A DNA stretch of 64,000 nt. Origin: Bifidobacterium vansinderenii (GTDB lineage Bacteria; Actinomycetota; Actinomycetes; Actinomycetales; Bifidobacteriaceae). Below the pieces are notes generated by a model. That model was not told where the DNA came from and ran no database searches. It was given only the letters and a program-made list of their open reading frames with translations. Positions 9,658 to 17,687 of the stretch are shown piece after piece (the first letter of the stretch is position 1; each line of letters begins with the position of its first letter). The stretch is taken from NCBI RefSeq assembly GCF_002234915.1, contig NZ_NEWD01000007.1, forward strand, positions 1 to 64,000, given 5' to 3'. Made by a program: the position numbers and the translations under genes.

Positions 9658-10440
9658 CTACCGCGTGGCGATGACGGTGCTGACCTCGTCGACGATGTCG
9701 TGCATGCCCTTGCGGGCGCGTTCGGCGTCGCCCTTCCACACGGCGTCGGCCACGGCGTCGTGCGCGTCGAGGGCGCTCGCCGACGGGCGGCTCGGATACA
9801 TGTTGATCTCCACGCGTCCGCGCAGGATGGTCGCCACGATCGGCGCGAGCGAGGCGAACAGCTCGTTGCCGCTGTTGCGTAGCAGCATGGAGTGGAATTC
9901 GATGTCGAGTTCGTGGAACGGCTCGAGGTCGCCGGCCTCGCCGTGTCTGCGCATCTCCATGGCGAGCACGGGCATCTTGGCGCGCACGTCGAGCGATGCG
10001 CGGGTGGCGGCTCCTGCCGCGGCCGCCGGTTCGATGGCGAGTCGCAGCTCGGTGAGCGACATGAGCTCCCGTTTGCGCTGGCTGGAGTGCAGTTTCCACT
10101 GGATCACCTGCGGGTTGAGCGCGGCCCATGTGGCGGGATCCTGTGCCACGAGTCCCACGCGTCGGCGGATCGTCACCGCGTCGGCGGCCTCGAGGTAGCG
10201 TGCGGCGTCGCGCGCCACGGTGCGGGATACGCCGAACCGGTTCTGGATGTCCTCCAATGTGATGTTGCCGTTCACGGGCCAGTGCCCGTCGAGGATGTCG
10301 AGGGCCAGCCGGTCGGCGATCGGCAGATGCATGAGCTTGGCGTCGGTGGCTGCGGGGCCGGTCGATGATCCATGCGATGGGGATCGCAGTGCCGTCGGTT
10401 GTGCTGTTGGCGCGGCTGGTGATTTCGACGTATCTGTCAT
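9658..10440 (-). CDS. gntR: GntR/FadR-type regulator, probable gluconate repressor
   Basis: A winged-helix GntR domain (about residues 35-105, with ITLEDIQNRFGVSRTVARDA) is followed by an all-helical FCD ligand-binding domain. The FCD part carries the metal-site pattern ELDIEFHSMLL and a late HDAVADAVWKGD. The gene is divergent from gluconokinase with a short shared promoter region, so it most likely represses gntK and gnd and responds to gluconate or its phosphate. The ATG at 10440 is used (260 residues). In-frame starts at 10482 (ATG) and 10530 (TTG) exist, none with a good RBS, so the start is uncertain and the mRNA could be leaderless. Confidence 0.85.
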   Translation of the reverse strand: MTDTSKSPAAPTAQPTALRSPSHGSSTGPAATDAKLMHLPIADRLALDILDGHWPVNGNITLEDIQNRFGVSRTVARDAARYLEAADAVTIRRRVGLVAQDPATWAALNPQVIQWKLHSSQRKRELMSLTELRLAIEPAAAAGAATRASLDVRAKMPVLAMEMRRHGEAGDLEPFHELDIEFHSMLLRNSGNELFASLAPIVATILRGRVEINMYPSRPSASALDAHDAVADAVWKGDAERARKGMHDIVDEVSTVIATR

Positions 10441-10523
10441 AGGAAAAAGACTACCAATTCCGCGTATGGAATGCGATTCCATCGTGGCGATCGCGATTTT
10501 TTCATAAAAGTACTCTTTTTGAA

Positions 10524-10554
10524 TTGACAAAGATTATTTAATGTGACTATAGTA
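10524..10554 (+). promoter_or_regulatory. candidate gntK promoter
   Basis: TTGACA (10524-10529) and TATAGT (10549-10554) are separated by 19 bp, with TG two bases before the -10 hexamer. The stretch is AT-rich and sits 41 bases upstream of the gntK ATG. The spacer is longer than optimal, so confidence is moderate. Confidence 0.5.
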
Positions 10555-10595
10555 ATCATTAACAACGGCGCATCGATCAGGCAAAGGAGCAGACA

Positions 10596-11126
10596 ATGAA
10601 CGTGCATGTGGTGGTCATGGGAGTCGCGGGATGCGGCAAATCCACCGTGGCCGAGGCCATTCGTGACCGACTTGGCTACGTGATGGCCGAAGGCGACGAT
10701 TTTCACCCGCAGGCCAACGTCGACAAGATGGCGGCCGGCATTCCTCTGACCGACGAGGATCGCTGGCCGTGGCTCGGGCTCATCAACCGGTGGATGCGCG
10801 ACCATGACGCGAAGGGCGAATCCACCGTCGTCTCCTGCTCGGCGCTCAAGCGGTCCTATCGCGACGTGCTGCGCGAAGGGGTCCCCGTGTTCTTCGTGCA
10901 TATGGCCGGTAGCGAATCGCTGATCGGCGAACGCATCGCGGCGCGCAAAGGGCACTTCATGCCGCCGGCGCTGCTGCCCAGCCAGTTCGCCGCGCTCGAA
11001 CCGCTGCAGCCGGACGAACCTGGCATCGCGCTCTCCGTTGAGGGGGATATGGAAGAGATGATCGAACGGGCCGTAGCCGCGGTGAAGGCGCACGCCGCCA
11101 AGGAGGAGCGTGCGCTCGCTGAATAG
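10596..11126 (+). CDS. gntK: gluconokinase
   Basis: It phosphorylates gluconate to 6-phosphogluconate. The 176-residue protein has a P-loop GVAGCGKS at 9-16, the GDDFHP substrate motif (about 33-38) and the SCSALKRSYRD segment typical of GntK. AAAGGAG precedes the ATG by 7 bases. It is followed about 150 bp downstream by 6-phosphogluconate dehydrogenase, the next step. The regulator gene is divergent. Length and motifs are normal for the family. Confidence 0.93.
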   Translation: MNVHVVVMGVAGCGKSTVAEAIRDRLGYVMAEGDDFHPQANVDKMAAGIPLTDEDRWPWLGLINRWMRDHDAKGESTVVSCSALKRSYRDVLREGVPVFFVHMAGSESLIGERIAARKGHFMPPALLPSQFAALEPLQPDEPGIALSVEGDMEEMIERAVAAVKAHAAKEERALAE

Positions 11127-11278
11127 CGGACCGGATCGGCGTGGCGCATCCCCGACGTATTTCAACCCGTTCTCATGCCAGTCATTTCATGGCAATTCTG
11201 AAATCCGCAGACGGCACAGCCAATACAGACGACGTAAATAACACAAGCAACACAAAACAACACAGAAAGAAGGACATC

Positions 11279-12172
11279 ATGCAAATCGGAATGATCGGAC
11301 TCGGCCGCATGGGCGGCAACATGGTCAAGCGCCTGCGTGGCGGCGGTCACACCGTCGTCGGCTTCGACATGAACCCGGACTCCGCCCGCGACGTCAGCAG
11401 CCTCGAGGAGCTGGTCGCCGCGCTCGACGCCCCGCGCGTCGTATGGGTCATGGTCCCGGCCGGCAAGCCCACCGAATCCACCATCGAAAGCCTCAAGGGC
11501 CTGCTCGAACCGGGCGATGTGGTGATCGACGGCGGCAACTCCAAATACACCGAGGACCGCGAGCATGCCGCGTCGCTCGCCGAAAAGGGCATCCGCTTCC
11601 TCGACTGCGGCGTCTCCGGCGGCGTGTGGGGTGCCGAACGCGGCTATGCGCTCATGCTCGGCGGCGAGCGCGAGACCTTCGAATACGTGCGCCCGCTGCT
11701 TGAAACGCTCAAGCCGGAAGGCGAGCACGGTCTGGTTCTCGCCGGCCCGGTGGGCGGCGGCCACTTCGCCAAGATGGTGCACAACGGCATCGAATACGGC
11801 ATGATGCAGGCGTTCGGCGAGGGCTTCGCCACCATGATGAAGAGCGAGTACATCGACGACCCGGCCAAGACCATGGACTCGTGGCGCGAGGGCTCCGTGG
11901 TGGCTTCCTGGCTGCTCGACCTGTTCGACAACGCCACCGAGCATGATCCCGAACTGCAGGACGTGCCGGCCGTGGCGAACGAGTCCGGCGAGGCCCGTTG
12001 GATGATCGAGGCCGCGCTCGAGCTCGGCGTGCCCACCCCGGCTACCGCTGCCGCCCTGTGGCAGCGTCAGACCTCGCGCGGCGGCGCCGACGACATCCTG
12101 CGCGTGGTCACCGCCATGCGCGCCCAGTTCGGCGGCCACGTCACCAAGGTCGACGAGATCGCCACCTGGTGA
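11279..12172 (+). CDS. gnd: 6-phosphogluconate dehydrogenase, short decarboxylating type
   Basis: It oxidises 6-phosphogluconate to ribulose 5-phosphate, NAD(P) dependent. The Rossmann motif GLGRMG lies at 7-12 and the family motif VVIDGGNSKY at about 81-90. The catalytic Lys is in GGGHFAKMVHNGIEYG. The 297-residue length is that of the short GntZ/YqeC-type enzyme rather than the about 470-residue form. The start at 11279 is preceded by AGAAAGAAGGA; the longer in-frame ATG at 11141 is rejected because it overlaps an unstructured leader. It acts directly after GntK in gluconate use. Confidence 0.92.
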   Translation: MQIGMIGLGRMGGNMVKRLRGGGHTVVGFDMNPDSARDVSSLEELVAALDAPRVVWVMVPAGKPTESTIESLKGLLEPGDVVIDGGNSKYTEDREHAASLAEKGIRFLDCGVSGGVWGAERGYALMLGGERETFEYVRPLLETLKPEGEHGLVLAGPVGGGHFAKMVHNGIEYGMMQAFGEGFATMMKSEYIDDPAKTMDSWREGSVVASWLLDLFDNATEHDPELQDVPAVANESGEARWMIEAALELGVPTPATAAALWQRQTSRGGADDILRVVTAMRAQFGGHVTKVDEIATW

Positions 12173-12262
12173 CGCATCGCTGACACGTCGCCGGTGCGAC
12201 GCTACCGGATCGGTGGCGGGACCGTCGCCGCGCTTGCGGACTTACCCTTCCCTTCCTTCCTC

Positions 12263-12292
12263 CGGCCCGTACCCACAAGGTGCGGGCCGTTT
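12263..12292 (+). terminator. hairpin terminator after gnd
   Basis: CGGCCCGTACC (12263-12273) pairs with GGTGCGGGCCG (12279-12289) around a CACAA loop, followed by TTT. It ends the gntK-gnd unit. Confidence 0.75.
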
Positions 12293-12311
12293 ACGTTGTG
12301 ATGCGCATCCG

Positions 12312-12495
12312 AAACGGAACGTACTCGTATCGGGCTCCACGATTACGTTCCGTTTGCGTCGTGCGGCGGAACGTACTCGTGCCGGACTCTACGATTACGT
12401 TGCGTCATCGTCGTATGTCGGAACGTAACCGAGGCTGTGCGCTCGGTTACGTTCCGTATGGGATGGGAGAAGGAACGTACCCGGGGGACGAGGCG
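12312..12495. repeat. array of inverted repeats with GGAACGTA cores
   Basis: At least three hairpins lie in a row. Unit 1 has 12-bp arms AAACGGAACGTA (12312-12323) and TACGTTCCGTTT (12344-12355). Unit 2 is a degenerate copy from 12368. Unit 3 has 15-bp arms, CGGAACGTAACCGAG (12419-12433) and its complement (12442-12456). A fourth half, GGAACGTACCCGGGG, follows near 12473. No reading frame with codon-like structure was found. It lies in the 515-bp gap between gnd and the nan operon; the rest of that gap holds the gnd terminator and the nan operator. Confidence 0.8.
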
Positions 12496-12564
12496 ATCGT
12501 GTTTCGGTAGAGACGGAGTGATCGTGCTTCGGCGGGGCGGGGGATGCACTTGGCAACGATATAG

Positions 12565-12578
12565 ATCAGACGTCTGAT
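12565..12578. promoter_or_regulatory. candidate NanR operator O1
   Basis: ATCAGACGTCTGAT is a perfect 14-bp palindrome upstream of the DUF4862-nanK-nanE unit. The core ATCAGACGTCT recurs twice before the transporter gene (15546-15556 and 15584-15594). A GntR repressor is encoded at the end of the cluster. A possible -35 TTGGCA lies at 12550-12555. Confidence 0.75.
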
Positions 12579-12690
12579 GTCATGATAGACTGGGTTGGTC
12601 ACAGTCGGACCGTGCGCGCACGCTCCGACGATTGCCAGATGCTACGAGGATTCAACGATGAATCACGCAACGGTGAACCAAGGAGGAATG

Positions 12691-13605
12691 ATGATCCAGC
12701 CCACCTTCGTGGTCGGCGCGTACGCGTCGCTTCCACAGAACAGGGACGATCAGCGAAAGTACTACGATCTGCTCGGCGACCAACCGTGGGTCGACGCCAC
12801 CGAGATCCCATACCCCGGCAACATCGCCGACCCTGCCGACCGCGACTGGCTCGCCGACGCGCTGCCCACCCTCTGGTGTCGCAACGTGATCACCGCCATC
12901 CCCGGCACCATGCAGACCCTCGGCCGCAACCCGAACTTCGGCCTCGCCAGTCCCGACGACGCCGGCCGCCATGCCGCACTTGACTTCTTCGACTCCATCC
13001 GCGAGGCCATATCCGCCATGGCCGACCGTCGCGGCGCCAACGACGTGGCCTTCGTGGAACTCCACTCCGCGCCCACCGGGCATGCCGATGCCGACGCCAT
13101 GCGTCGCTCCCTCGACGAACTGACGGGACGGGACTGGTTCGGCACGCGACTGGTGATCGAACACTGCGACCGCTTCATCGACGGCCAGAAGCCGGAAAAG
13201 GGCTTCCTGCCGATCGAATCCGAAATCGACATCTGCCGTCAGACCGGCGTGGGCCTCACCGTGAACTGGGGACGCAGCTGCGTGGAGGGCCGCGACGCCG
13301 GACTGTCGCTCGAACATGTCGCCGCCGCGGCCCAGGCCGGCGTGCTCACCGGACTCATGTTCTCCGGCGCCGGCCCCGAGGCCACGCAGTACGGATACGA
13401 GTGGATCGACGGCCACCTGCCCATGAACCCCGACGAGCCCACGTCGCTGATGGATGCCGAGCGCATGCGCGCATGCATGGGCGTGGCGATGGACTGCGAA
13501 TCGCTGGAGTACGTTGGCGCCAAGGTGTGCGTGCCGGCCGACAGCAGTCTGAGCGAGCGGGTGGGCTACCTCGAGCGCATCCACCACGCTGTGATGGCGC
13601 GATGA
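12691..13605 (+). CDS. DUF4862 family protein of the sialic acid cluster
   Basis: This roughly 304-residue protein resembles the DUF4862 family found in bifidobacterial nan clusters. Its overall look is TIM-barrel-like, with strand ends such as VELHSAPTGH, LVIEHCDRF and VGLTVNWGRS, and glutamate/histidine residues (IEHCD, ELHS) that could bind metal or sugar. Its function is not established. AGGAGG at 12681-12686 favours ATG 12691 (12688 and 12658 are alternatives). It is first gene of a unit continuing into the ROK kinase with only a 12-bp gap, directly behind operator O1. By context it probably acts on a sialic acid or ManNAc derivative; that is inference. Confidence 0.75.
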   Translation: MIQPTFVVGAYASLPQNRDDQRKYYDLLGDQPWVDATEIPYPGNIADPADRDWLADALPTLWCRNVITAIPGTMQTLGRNPNFGLASPDDAGRHAALDFFDSIREAISAMADRRGANDVAFVELHSAPTGHADADAMRRSLDELTGRDWFGTRLVIEHCDRFIDGQKPEKGFLPIESEIDICRQTGVGLTVNWGRSCVEGRDAGLSLEHVAAAAQAGVLTGLMFSGAGPEATQYGYEWIDGHLPMNPDEPTSLMDAERMRACMGVAMDCESLEYVGAKVCVPADSSLSERVGYLERIHHAVMAR

Positions 13606-13616
13606 ACGGGGGAGTC

Positions 13617-14618
13617 ATGACACGCATGCATGACGATCGAACCGGTGTTGGCGGGCAGGCCGCCGACCGACGATACCTGGCCTTCGACATCGGCGGCACT
13701 AAGATCGCGTCCGGCGTGGTGTCGCTGCCGCCCGCCGACTCGCTCGCGACGCCCCTGGTCGAGGACGTGACGGAGATTCCCACGCTCGCCGACCGTGGCG
13801 GCGACGACGTGCGCGAACGACTGGTGGAATTCGCCGCGCGACGTCTGGAACAATGCGTGGCGGCCGGGGTCGACATCGCCGGAGTGGGCATCGGCTCGGC
13901 TGGCGTGGTCGACTCCGAGACGGGCGTGATCCTCTCCGCCACCGATCTGATGCCCGGATGGGCCGGACAGCACATCGCCGCGGCGGTGGGCGAGGCCACC
14001 GGACTGCCCGTGCACATGGTCGGCGACGTCGGCGCGCACGGGCTTGGCGAGGCGACATACGGCGCCGGCCGGGAATATCCGACCATGCTGTCGGTGGGCG
14101 TTGGCACCGGCATCGGCGGCGCCTACATAGATCACGGGCGACTGGTCACCGGCGCGCACGGCGTGGCCGGGCACGTGGGGCACATGCCGCACGGTCTGGG
14201 CGCGGGCATGCGATGCTCGTGCGGCACGACCAGTGGGCACATCGAACCCGTGGCGTCCGGCACCGGCATCGCCGACCTGTTCGAGGCACGACGGCCCGAC
14301 AGCGTGCCCCCGGCCGCGAATGCCGCCGAAATCTCCCGACGCGCGGCGGCGGGGGAGGAGTATGCGATCGAGATCCTGTCGACGAGCGCTCGCGCCCTCG
14401 GCGAATGCCTGGCCGGCATGGGCAATCTCATCGACCCGGCCGTGATCGTGCTGTCCGGATCGGTGGTCAACGCCGGCGAGGTGTGGTGGAAGGCCCTGCG
14501 CGAGGGATTTGCCGACGGCGCGCTGCCGCGCGTGCGCGCCACACCGCTGCTGCGCGGCCAGCTCGGCGGATCGGCTCCGCTGATCGGCGCCGCCGTGGGC
14601 TTCGTTACGGCCCAATGA
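13617..14618 (+). CDS. nanK: ROK family kinase, probable N-acetylmannosamine kinase
   Basis: By context it phosphorylates ManNAc to ManNAc-6-P, the substrate of the next gene product, NanE. The 333-residue protein has the ROK ATP-binding motif AFDIGGTKIASG near the N-terminus and a second phosphate motif GVGTGIGGAYID. The HVGHMPHG segment carries the catalytic region. The usual ROK zinc motif is reduced to CSCGTTSGHIE, with two cysteines. GGGGGAG lies just before ATG 13617; ATG 13602 overlaps the previous stop. It sits between the DUF4862 gene and nanE in one transcript. Kinase family is clear; substrate is inferred. Confidence 0.85.
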   Translation: MTRMHDDRTGVGGQAADRRYLAFDIGGTKIASGVVSLPPADSLATPLVEDVTEIPTLADRGGDDVRERLVEFAARRLEQCVAAGVDIAGVGIGSAGVVDSETGVILSATDLMPGWAGQHIAAAVGEATGLPVHMVGDVGAHGLGEATYGAGREYPTMLSVGVGTGIGGAYIDHGRLVTGAHGVAGHVGHMPHGLGAGMRCSCGTTSGHIEPVASGTGIADLFEARRPDSVPPAANAAEISRRAAAGEEYAIEILSTSARALGECLAGMGNLIDPAVIVLSGSVVNAGEVWWKALREGFADGALPRVRATPLLRGQLGGSAPLIGAAVGFVTAQ

Positions 14619-14643
14619 CATCAACCATGCAAAGGAGCATCAT

Positions 14644-15318
14644 ATGAATCCGATCATCGAACAGATCAAGGGCGGACTGGTCGTCAGCTGCCAGGCGTAC
14701 CCCGGCGAGCCGCTGCGCCACCCCGAAACGATGGCGCAGATGGCCATGGCCGCGGAGATCGGCGGCGCGGTCGCCATCCGATGCCAGGGGCTGGCCGACA
14801 TCGCCGCGATCAAGGGACAGGTGAAGGTGCCGGTCATCGGCATCTGGAAGGAGGGCGACGAAGGCGTGTACATCACGCCCACGCTGCGTCACGCCCGCTG
14901 CTGCGCCGCAGCCGGCGCCGACATCGTGGCCATCGACGCCACGCGCAGGCCTCGTCCGGATGGACTGACCTACGCGCAGACCGTGGAGGCGCTGCACCGG
15001 GACGGCGTGACCGTGATGGCCGACTGCGGCAGCTTCGCCGACGCGCAGCAGGCCGTGGACGCCGGCACCGACATCATCTCCACCACGCTGTCCGGTTACA
15101 CCGGCGAGCGTGAGAAGACCGACGGACCGGACTTCGAGCTGCTGGAACAGATGATCGCCGCGTTCCCTGACGTGCCGGTACTGTGCGAGGGGCGCATCCA
15201 CACGCCCGACCAGCTGGCCGCGGTGATGGAGCGCGGAGCGTGGGCGGCGGTCGTCGGCACGGCGATCACGCATCCGACGAGTATTACCCGTTGGTTCAAG
15301 GCGCGATTGAACGGCTGA
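14644..15318 (+). CDS. nanE: N-acetylmannosamine-6-phosphate 2-epimerase
   Basis: It converts ManNAc-6-P to GlcNAc-6-P in sialic acid catabolism. The 224-residue TIM-barrel protein shows NanE motifs: GLVVSCQAYPGEPL, AIRCQG, PVIGIWKE, IVAIDATRRPRP, VMADCG and the late VVGTAITHP phosphate-binding segment. AAAGGAG precedes the ATG. It ends the first nan transcription unit; a repeat block and two NanR-type operators separate it from the transporter genes. Confidence 0.95.
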   Translation: MNPIIEQIKGGLVVSCQAYPGEPLRHPETMAQMAMAAEIGGAVAIRCQGLADIAAIKGQVKVPVIGIWKEGDEGVYITPTLRHARCCAAAGADIVAIDATRRPRPDGLTYAQTVEALHRDGVTVMADCGSFADAQQAVDAGTDIISTTLSGYTGEREKTDGPDFELLEQMIAAFPDVPVLCEGRIHTPDQLAAVMERGAWAAVVGTAITHPTSITRWFKARLNG

Positions 15319-15341
15319 GTACAGCCGGTAAGCGGGGTGGG

Positions 15342-15495
15342 CCCTCCCTCAGTCCGCCCTGCGGGCGGCCAGCTCCCTCCCCGGGAGGGAGCACGAAAGA
15401 TATGCGCGTGCTTCCCGCGGCAGGGGCGCGCGCTTTTTTCTTTGTGCTCCCTCCTGGGGAGGGAGCTGTCGGGCGCAGTCTGACTGAGGGAGGGA
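15342..15495. repeat. composite hairpin repeat, CTCCCTCC type, block A3
   Basis: Two palindrome-plus-hairpin units lie after nanE in inverted order. Each has CTCCCTCC and GGAGGGAG stems, with small hairpins around GCCCTGCGGGC and GTCGGGCGCAGTCTGAC. The block may serve as the nanE terminator. No gene lies between 15319 and 15673. Confidence 0.75.
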
Positions 15496-15540
15496 CCACG
15501 CTCCAGCCACTTTCCGTATATGTCCATCCATCTCACCGTC

Positions 15541-15600
15541 AAGACATCAGACGTCTTACGACACTCCCAAATTGCGATAAGACATCAGACGTCTTATGAT
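15541..15600 (+). promoter_or_regulatory. transporter promoter with two NanR-type operators (O2, O3)
   Basis: The operator core ATCAGACGTCT occurs at 15546-15556 and 15584-15594, 38 bp apart, each within AAGAC...GTCTTA symmetry. A promoter reads TTGCGA (15572-15577), a 17-bp spacer, and TATGAT (15595-15600). O3 fills the spacer, so a bound repressor would block polymerase. The same core lies at O1 before the first nan unit. Confidence 0.8.
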
Positions 15601-15673
15601 TAAACCCAAGTTCGAGGCACACCGAAGCGTCTCGCACTTTCAAGGAAGTAGGAAATCAAAGGAGAGAACTACG

Positions 15674-17248
15674 ATGTCGTTCTTCAAAAACCGACTGATC
15701 AAGGCAACCGCCCTGGTCGTCGCCGGCGCCATGACGCTCAGTCTCGGCGCATGTGGCGGAGGCGGAGACTCCGCCAAGACCGCGGCCACCGGCACCTCCG
15801 TGGCCGACACCATCACCGCCCAGGTGGCATACGCCAGCCGCGACTTCGCCCCGTCCACCACGTCCAGCGCCCTCGCCATGGCCGGCAACTGGCACGTGAC
15901 CGAGCCGCTCTACGCGCTCAACTACTCGGACTTCTCCGTCTACAACGCCCTGGCCAAGGGTGAGCCGGAGCAGGTGTCCGACACCGAATACGTGGTCACC
16001 CTGCGCGACGGCGCCAAGTTCTCCGACGGCACCGCCGTCACCCCCGAGGACGTGGTCAGCTCCTGGAAGCGCACCACCGCCGAAGGCAGCCTCTACGTCT
16101 CCATGCTGGACTTCATCCAGAACGTCGAGGCCAAGGGCGACAACCAGGTGACCTTCACGCTCAAGCAGGCCTTCCCGATGTTCAAGCAGCGTCTGGCCCT
16201 CATCCAGATCGTGCCGACCTCCATGAGCGACGCCGACCTCAAGGCCCAGCCCGTCGGCTCCGGCCCGTGGAAGTACACCGAGATCACCGACCAGCAGGTC
16301 AAGTTCGACAAGAACGACAACTACAACGGCGACCACCCGGCCCAGACCAAGCACATGGTGTGGAACGTGGCAGTGGACGACACCTCCCGCGTCACCGCCA
16401 TGCAGGCCGGCAAGACCGACATCATGGAAATGGTGCCCGCCAACGCGTTCAAGACCCTCGAATCCTCCGGATCCGAGCTCGAGACCGTGCAGGGCTTCAA
16501 CCAGCCGTTCCTGATGTTCAACACCAAGAAGGCCCCGTTCGACAAGGCCGAGGTCCGTCAGGCCGTGTTCTACGCCATCGACACGCAGAAGCTCATCGAC
16601 AACCAGATGAACGGCCAGGCCACCGCCGCCACCAGCTTCCTGCCGGAGAACTTCCCCAACTACCACAAGGCCAGCACCGTCTACAAGAAGGACCTGAACA
16701 AGGCCAAGAAGCTGCTCAAGGAAGCCGGCGTGACCGGTGAGATCAACTTCACCCTGTACACCACCGACCAGTCCTGGATCACCCAGCTGGCCCCGCAGAT
16801 CAAGAACGATCTGGCCGAGATCGGCATGAACGTGGACATCCAGTCCATGGCCTCCTCCGCCCTCTACCCGAACGTGACCGACAAGGCCGACGCCGACTAC
16901 TCGATGGTCCTCGCCCCCGGCGACCCGTCCGTGTTCGGCAACGACCCCGACCTGCTCATGAACTGGTGGTACGGCGACAACGCCTGGACCAAGACCCGCA
17001 CCTTCTGGAAGGACTCCGACGGCTACAACCAGCTCCATGAGCTGATGAACAAGGCCATCTCCGCCACCAGCGAGAAGGAACGCCAGGAGTACTGGAACCA
17101 GTGCTTCGACCTGCTCAGCGAGCAGGTGCCGCTCTACCCGCTGTTCCACCGCAAGACAACCACCGCGGTCAAGAAGGGCGTGTTCGAGAAGTTCCAGCCC
17201 ATCGGATCCACCGGCATCAACCTGGTGGAGGCCAAGCTCAGCAAGTAG
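15674..17248 (+). CDS. ABC transporter substrate-binding lipoprotein, family 5, probable sialic acid binding
   Basis: The 524-residue precursor has a lipoprotein signal peptide with lipobox LGAC and acylated Cys27. The mature part is an SBP_bac_5 (DppA/OppA-type) solute-binding protein. Family signatures include the ALAKGEPEQVSDTEYVVTLR region and FSDGTAVTPEDVVSSWKR. AAAGGAG lies 9 bases before the ATG, and the two NanR-type operators control it. Placement between nanE and the permease genes points to sialic acid uptake; the fold alone would equally suit peptides. A large hairpin follows the stop. Confidence 0.9.
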   Translation: MSFFKNRLIKATALVVAGAMTLSLGACGGGGDSAKTAATGTSVADTITAQVAYASRDFAPSTTSSALAMAGNWHVTEPLYALNYSDFSVYNALAKGEPEQVSDTEYVVTLRDGAKFSDGTAVTPEDVVSSWKRTTAEGSLYVSMLDFIQNVEAKGDNQVTFTLKQAFPMFKQRLALIQIVPTSMSDADLKAQPVGSGPWKYTEITDQQVKFDKNDNYNGDHPAQTKHMVWNVAVDDTSRVTAMQAGKTDIMEMVPANAFKTLESSGSELETVQGFNQPFLMFNTKKAPFDKAEVRQAVFYAIDTQKLIDNQMNGQATAATSFLPENFPNYHKASTVYKKDLNKAKKLLKEAGVTGEINFTLYTTDQSWITQLAPQIKNDLAEIGMNVDIQSMASSALYPNVTDKADADYSMVLAPGDPSVFGNDPDLLMNWWYGDNAWTKTRTFWKDSDGYNQLHELMNKAISATSEKERQEYWNQCFDLLSEQVPLYPLFHRKTTTAVKKGVFEKFQPIGSTGINLVEAKLSK

Positions 17249-17255
17249 CAGACGT

Positions 17256-17319
17256 CCGGCCCGTGGAACGGATCGCGAACGATTCCACATCCACACAGGC
17301 GACCCGTTCCGCGGGCCGG
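17256..17319 (+). terminator. strong hairpin between binding-protein and permease genes
   Basis: CCGGCCCGTGGAACGG (17256-17271) pairs with CCGTTCCGCGGGCCGG (17304-17319), a 16-bp stem with one G-U pair and no clear T-run. Such stems after binding-protein genes usually stop part of the transcripts or protect the upstream mRNA, giving more binding protein than permease. The rest of the gap to 17687 holds no gene. Confidence 0.65.
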
Positions 17320-17687
17320 GCCCTCATCCGACAACTCACCCATCCGATCAGACCGATCATTCGAGCGTCCGATCAGTCCGAATGACCGCACGATCACCCG
17401 ATCGCCGAATCGCCCATGACGTCGACCGACGATCACAACCGCATCGACCGCACGCCGAAAGAAGGCGACGGACGGCCGACGCAACCGATCCGACGAAGGC
17501 ACGGGAGCCTTCCGACAGGGATCATCCTTTTTCTTTCCTTTCGCACACGGACCCGGCGACAGCCATGCCGTTTTCCGGAAAACACACGCCGGAAACGACC
17601 CGCGCATGACCGCCGCCGGCCCGCCACGCCCGGCCGGAACGCCCGGCCGACCCCATTCATGTTCACCATTCGTTGGGAGACACAGAC

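Noticed and set aside
12312-12495. Possible CRISPR array
   Set aside because: The repeats are inverted and variable, with no regular direct repeat-spacer pattern and no cas genes nearby.
17249-17687. A small gene in the 439-bp gap between binding-protein and permease genes
   Set aside because: Open frames there have no RBS and no plausible composition; the stretch contains only the hairpin and GATC-rich spacer.
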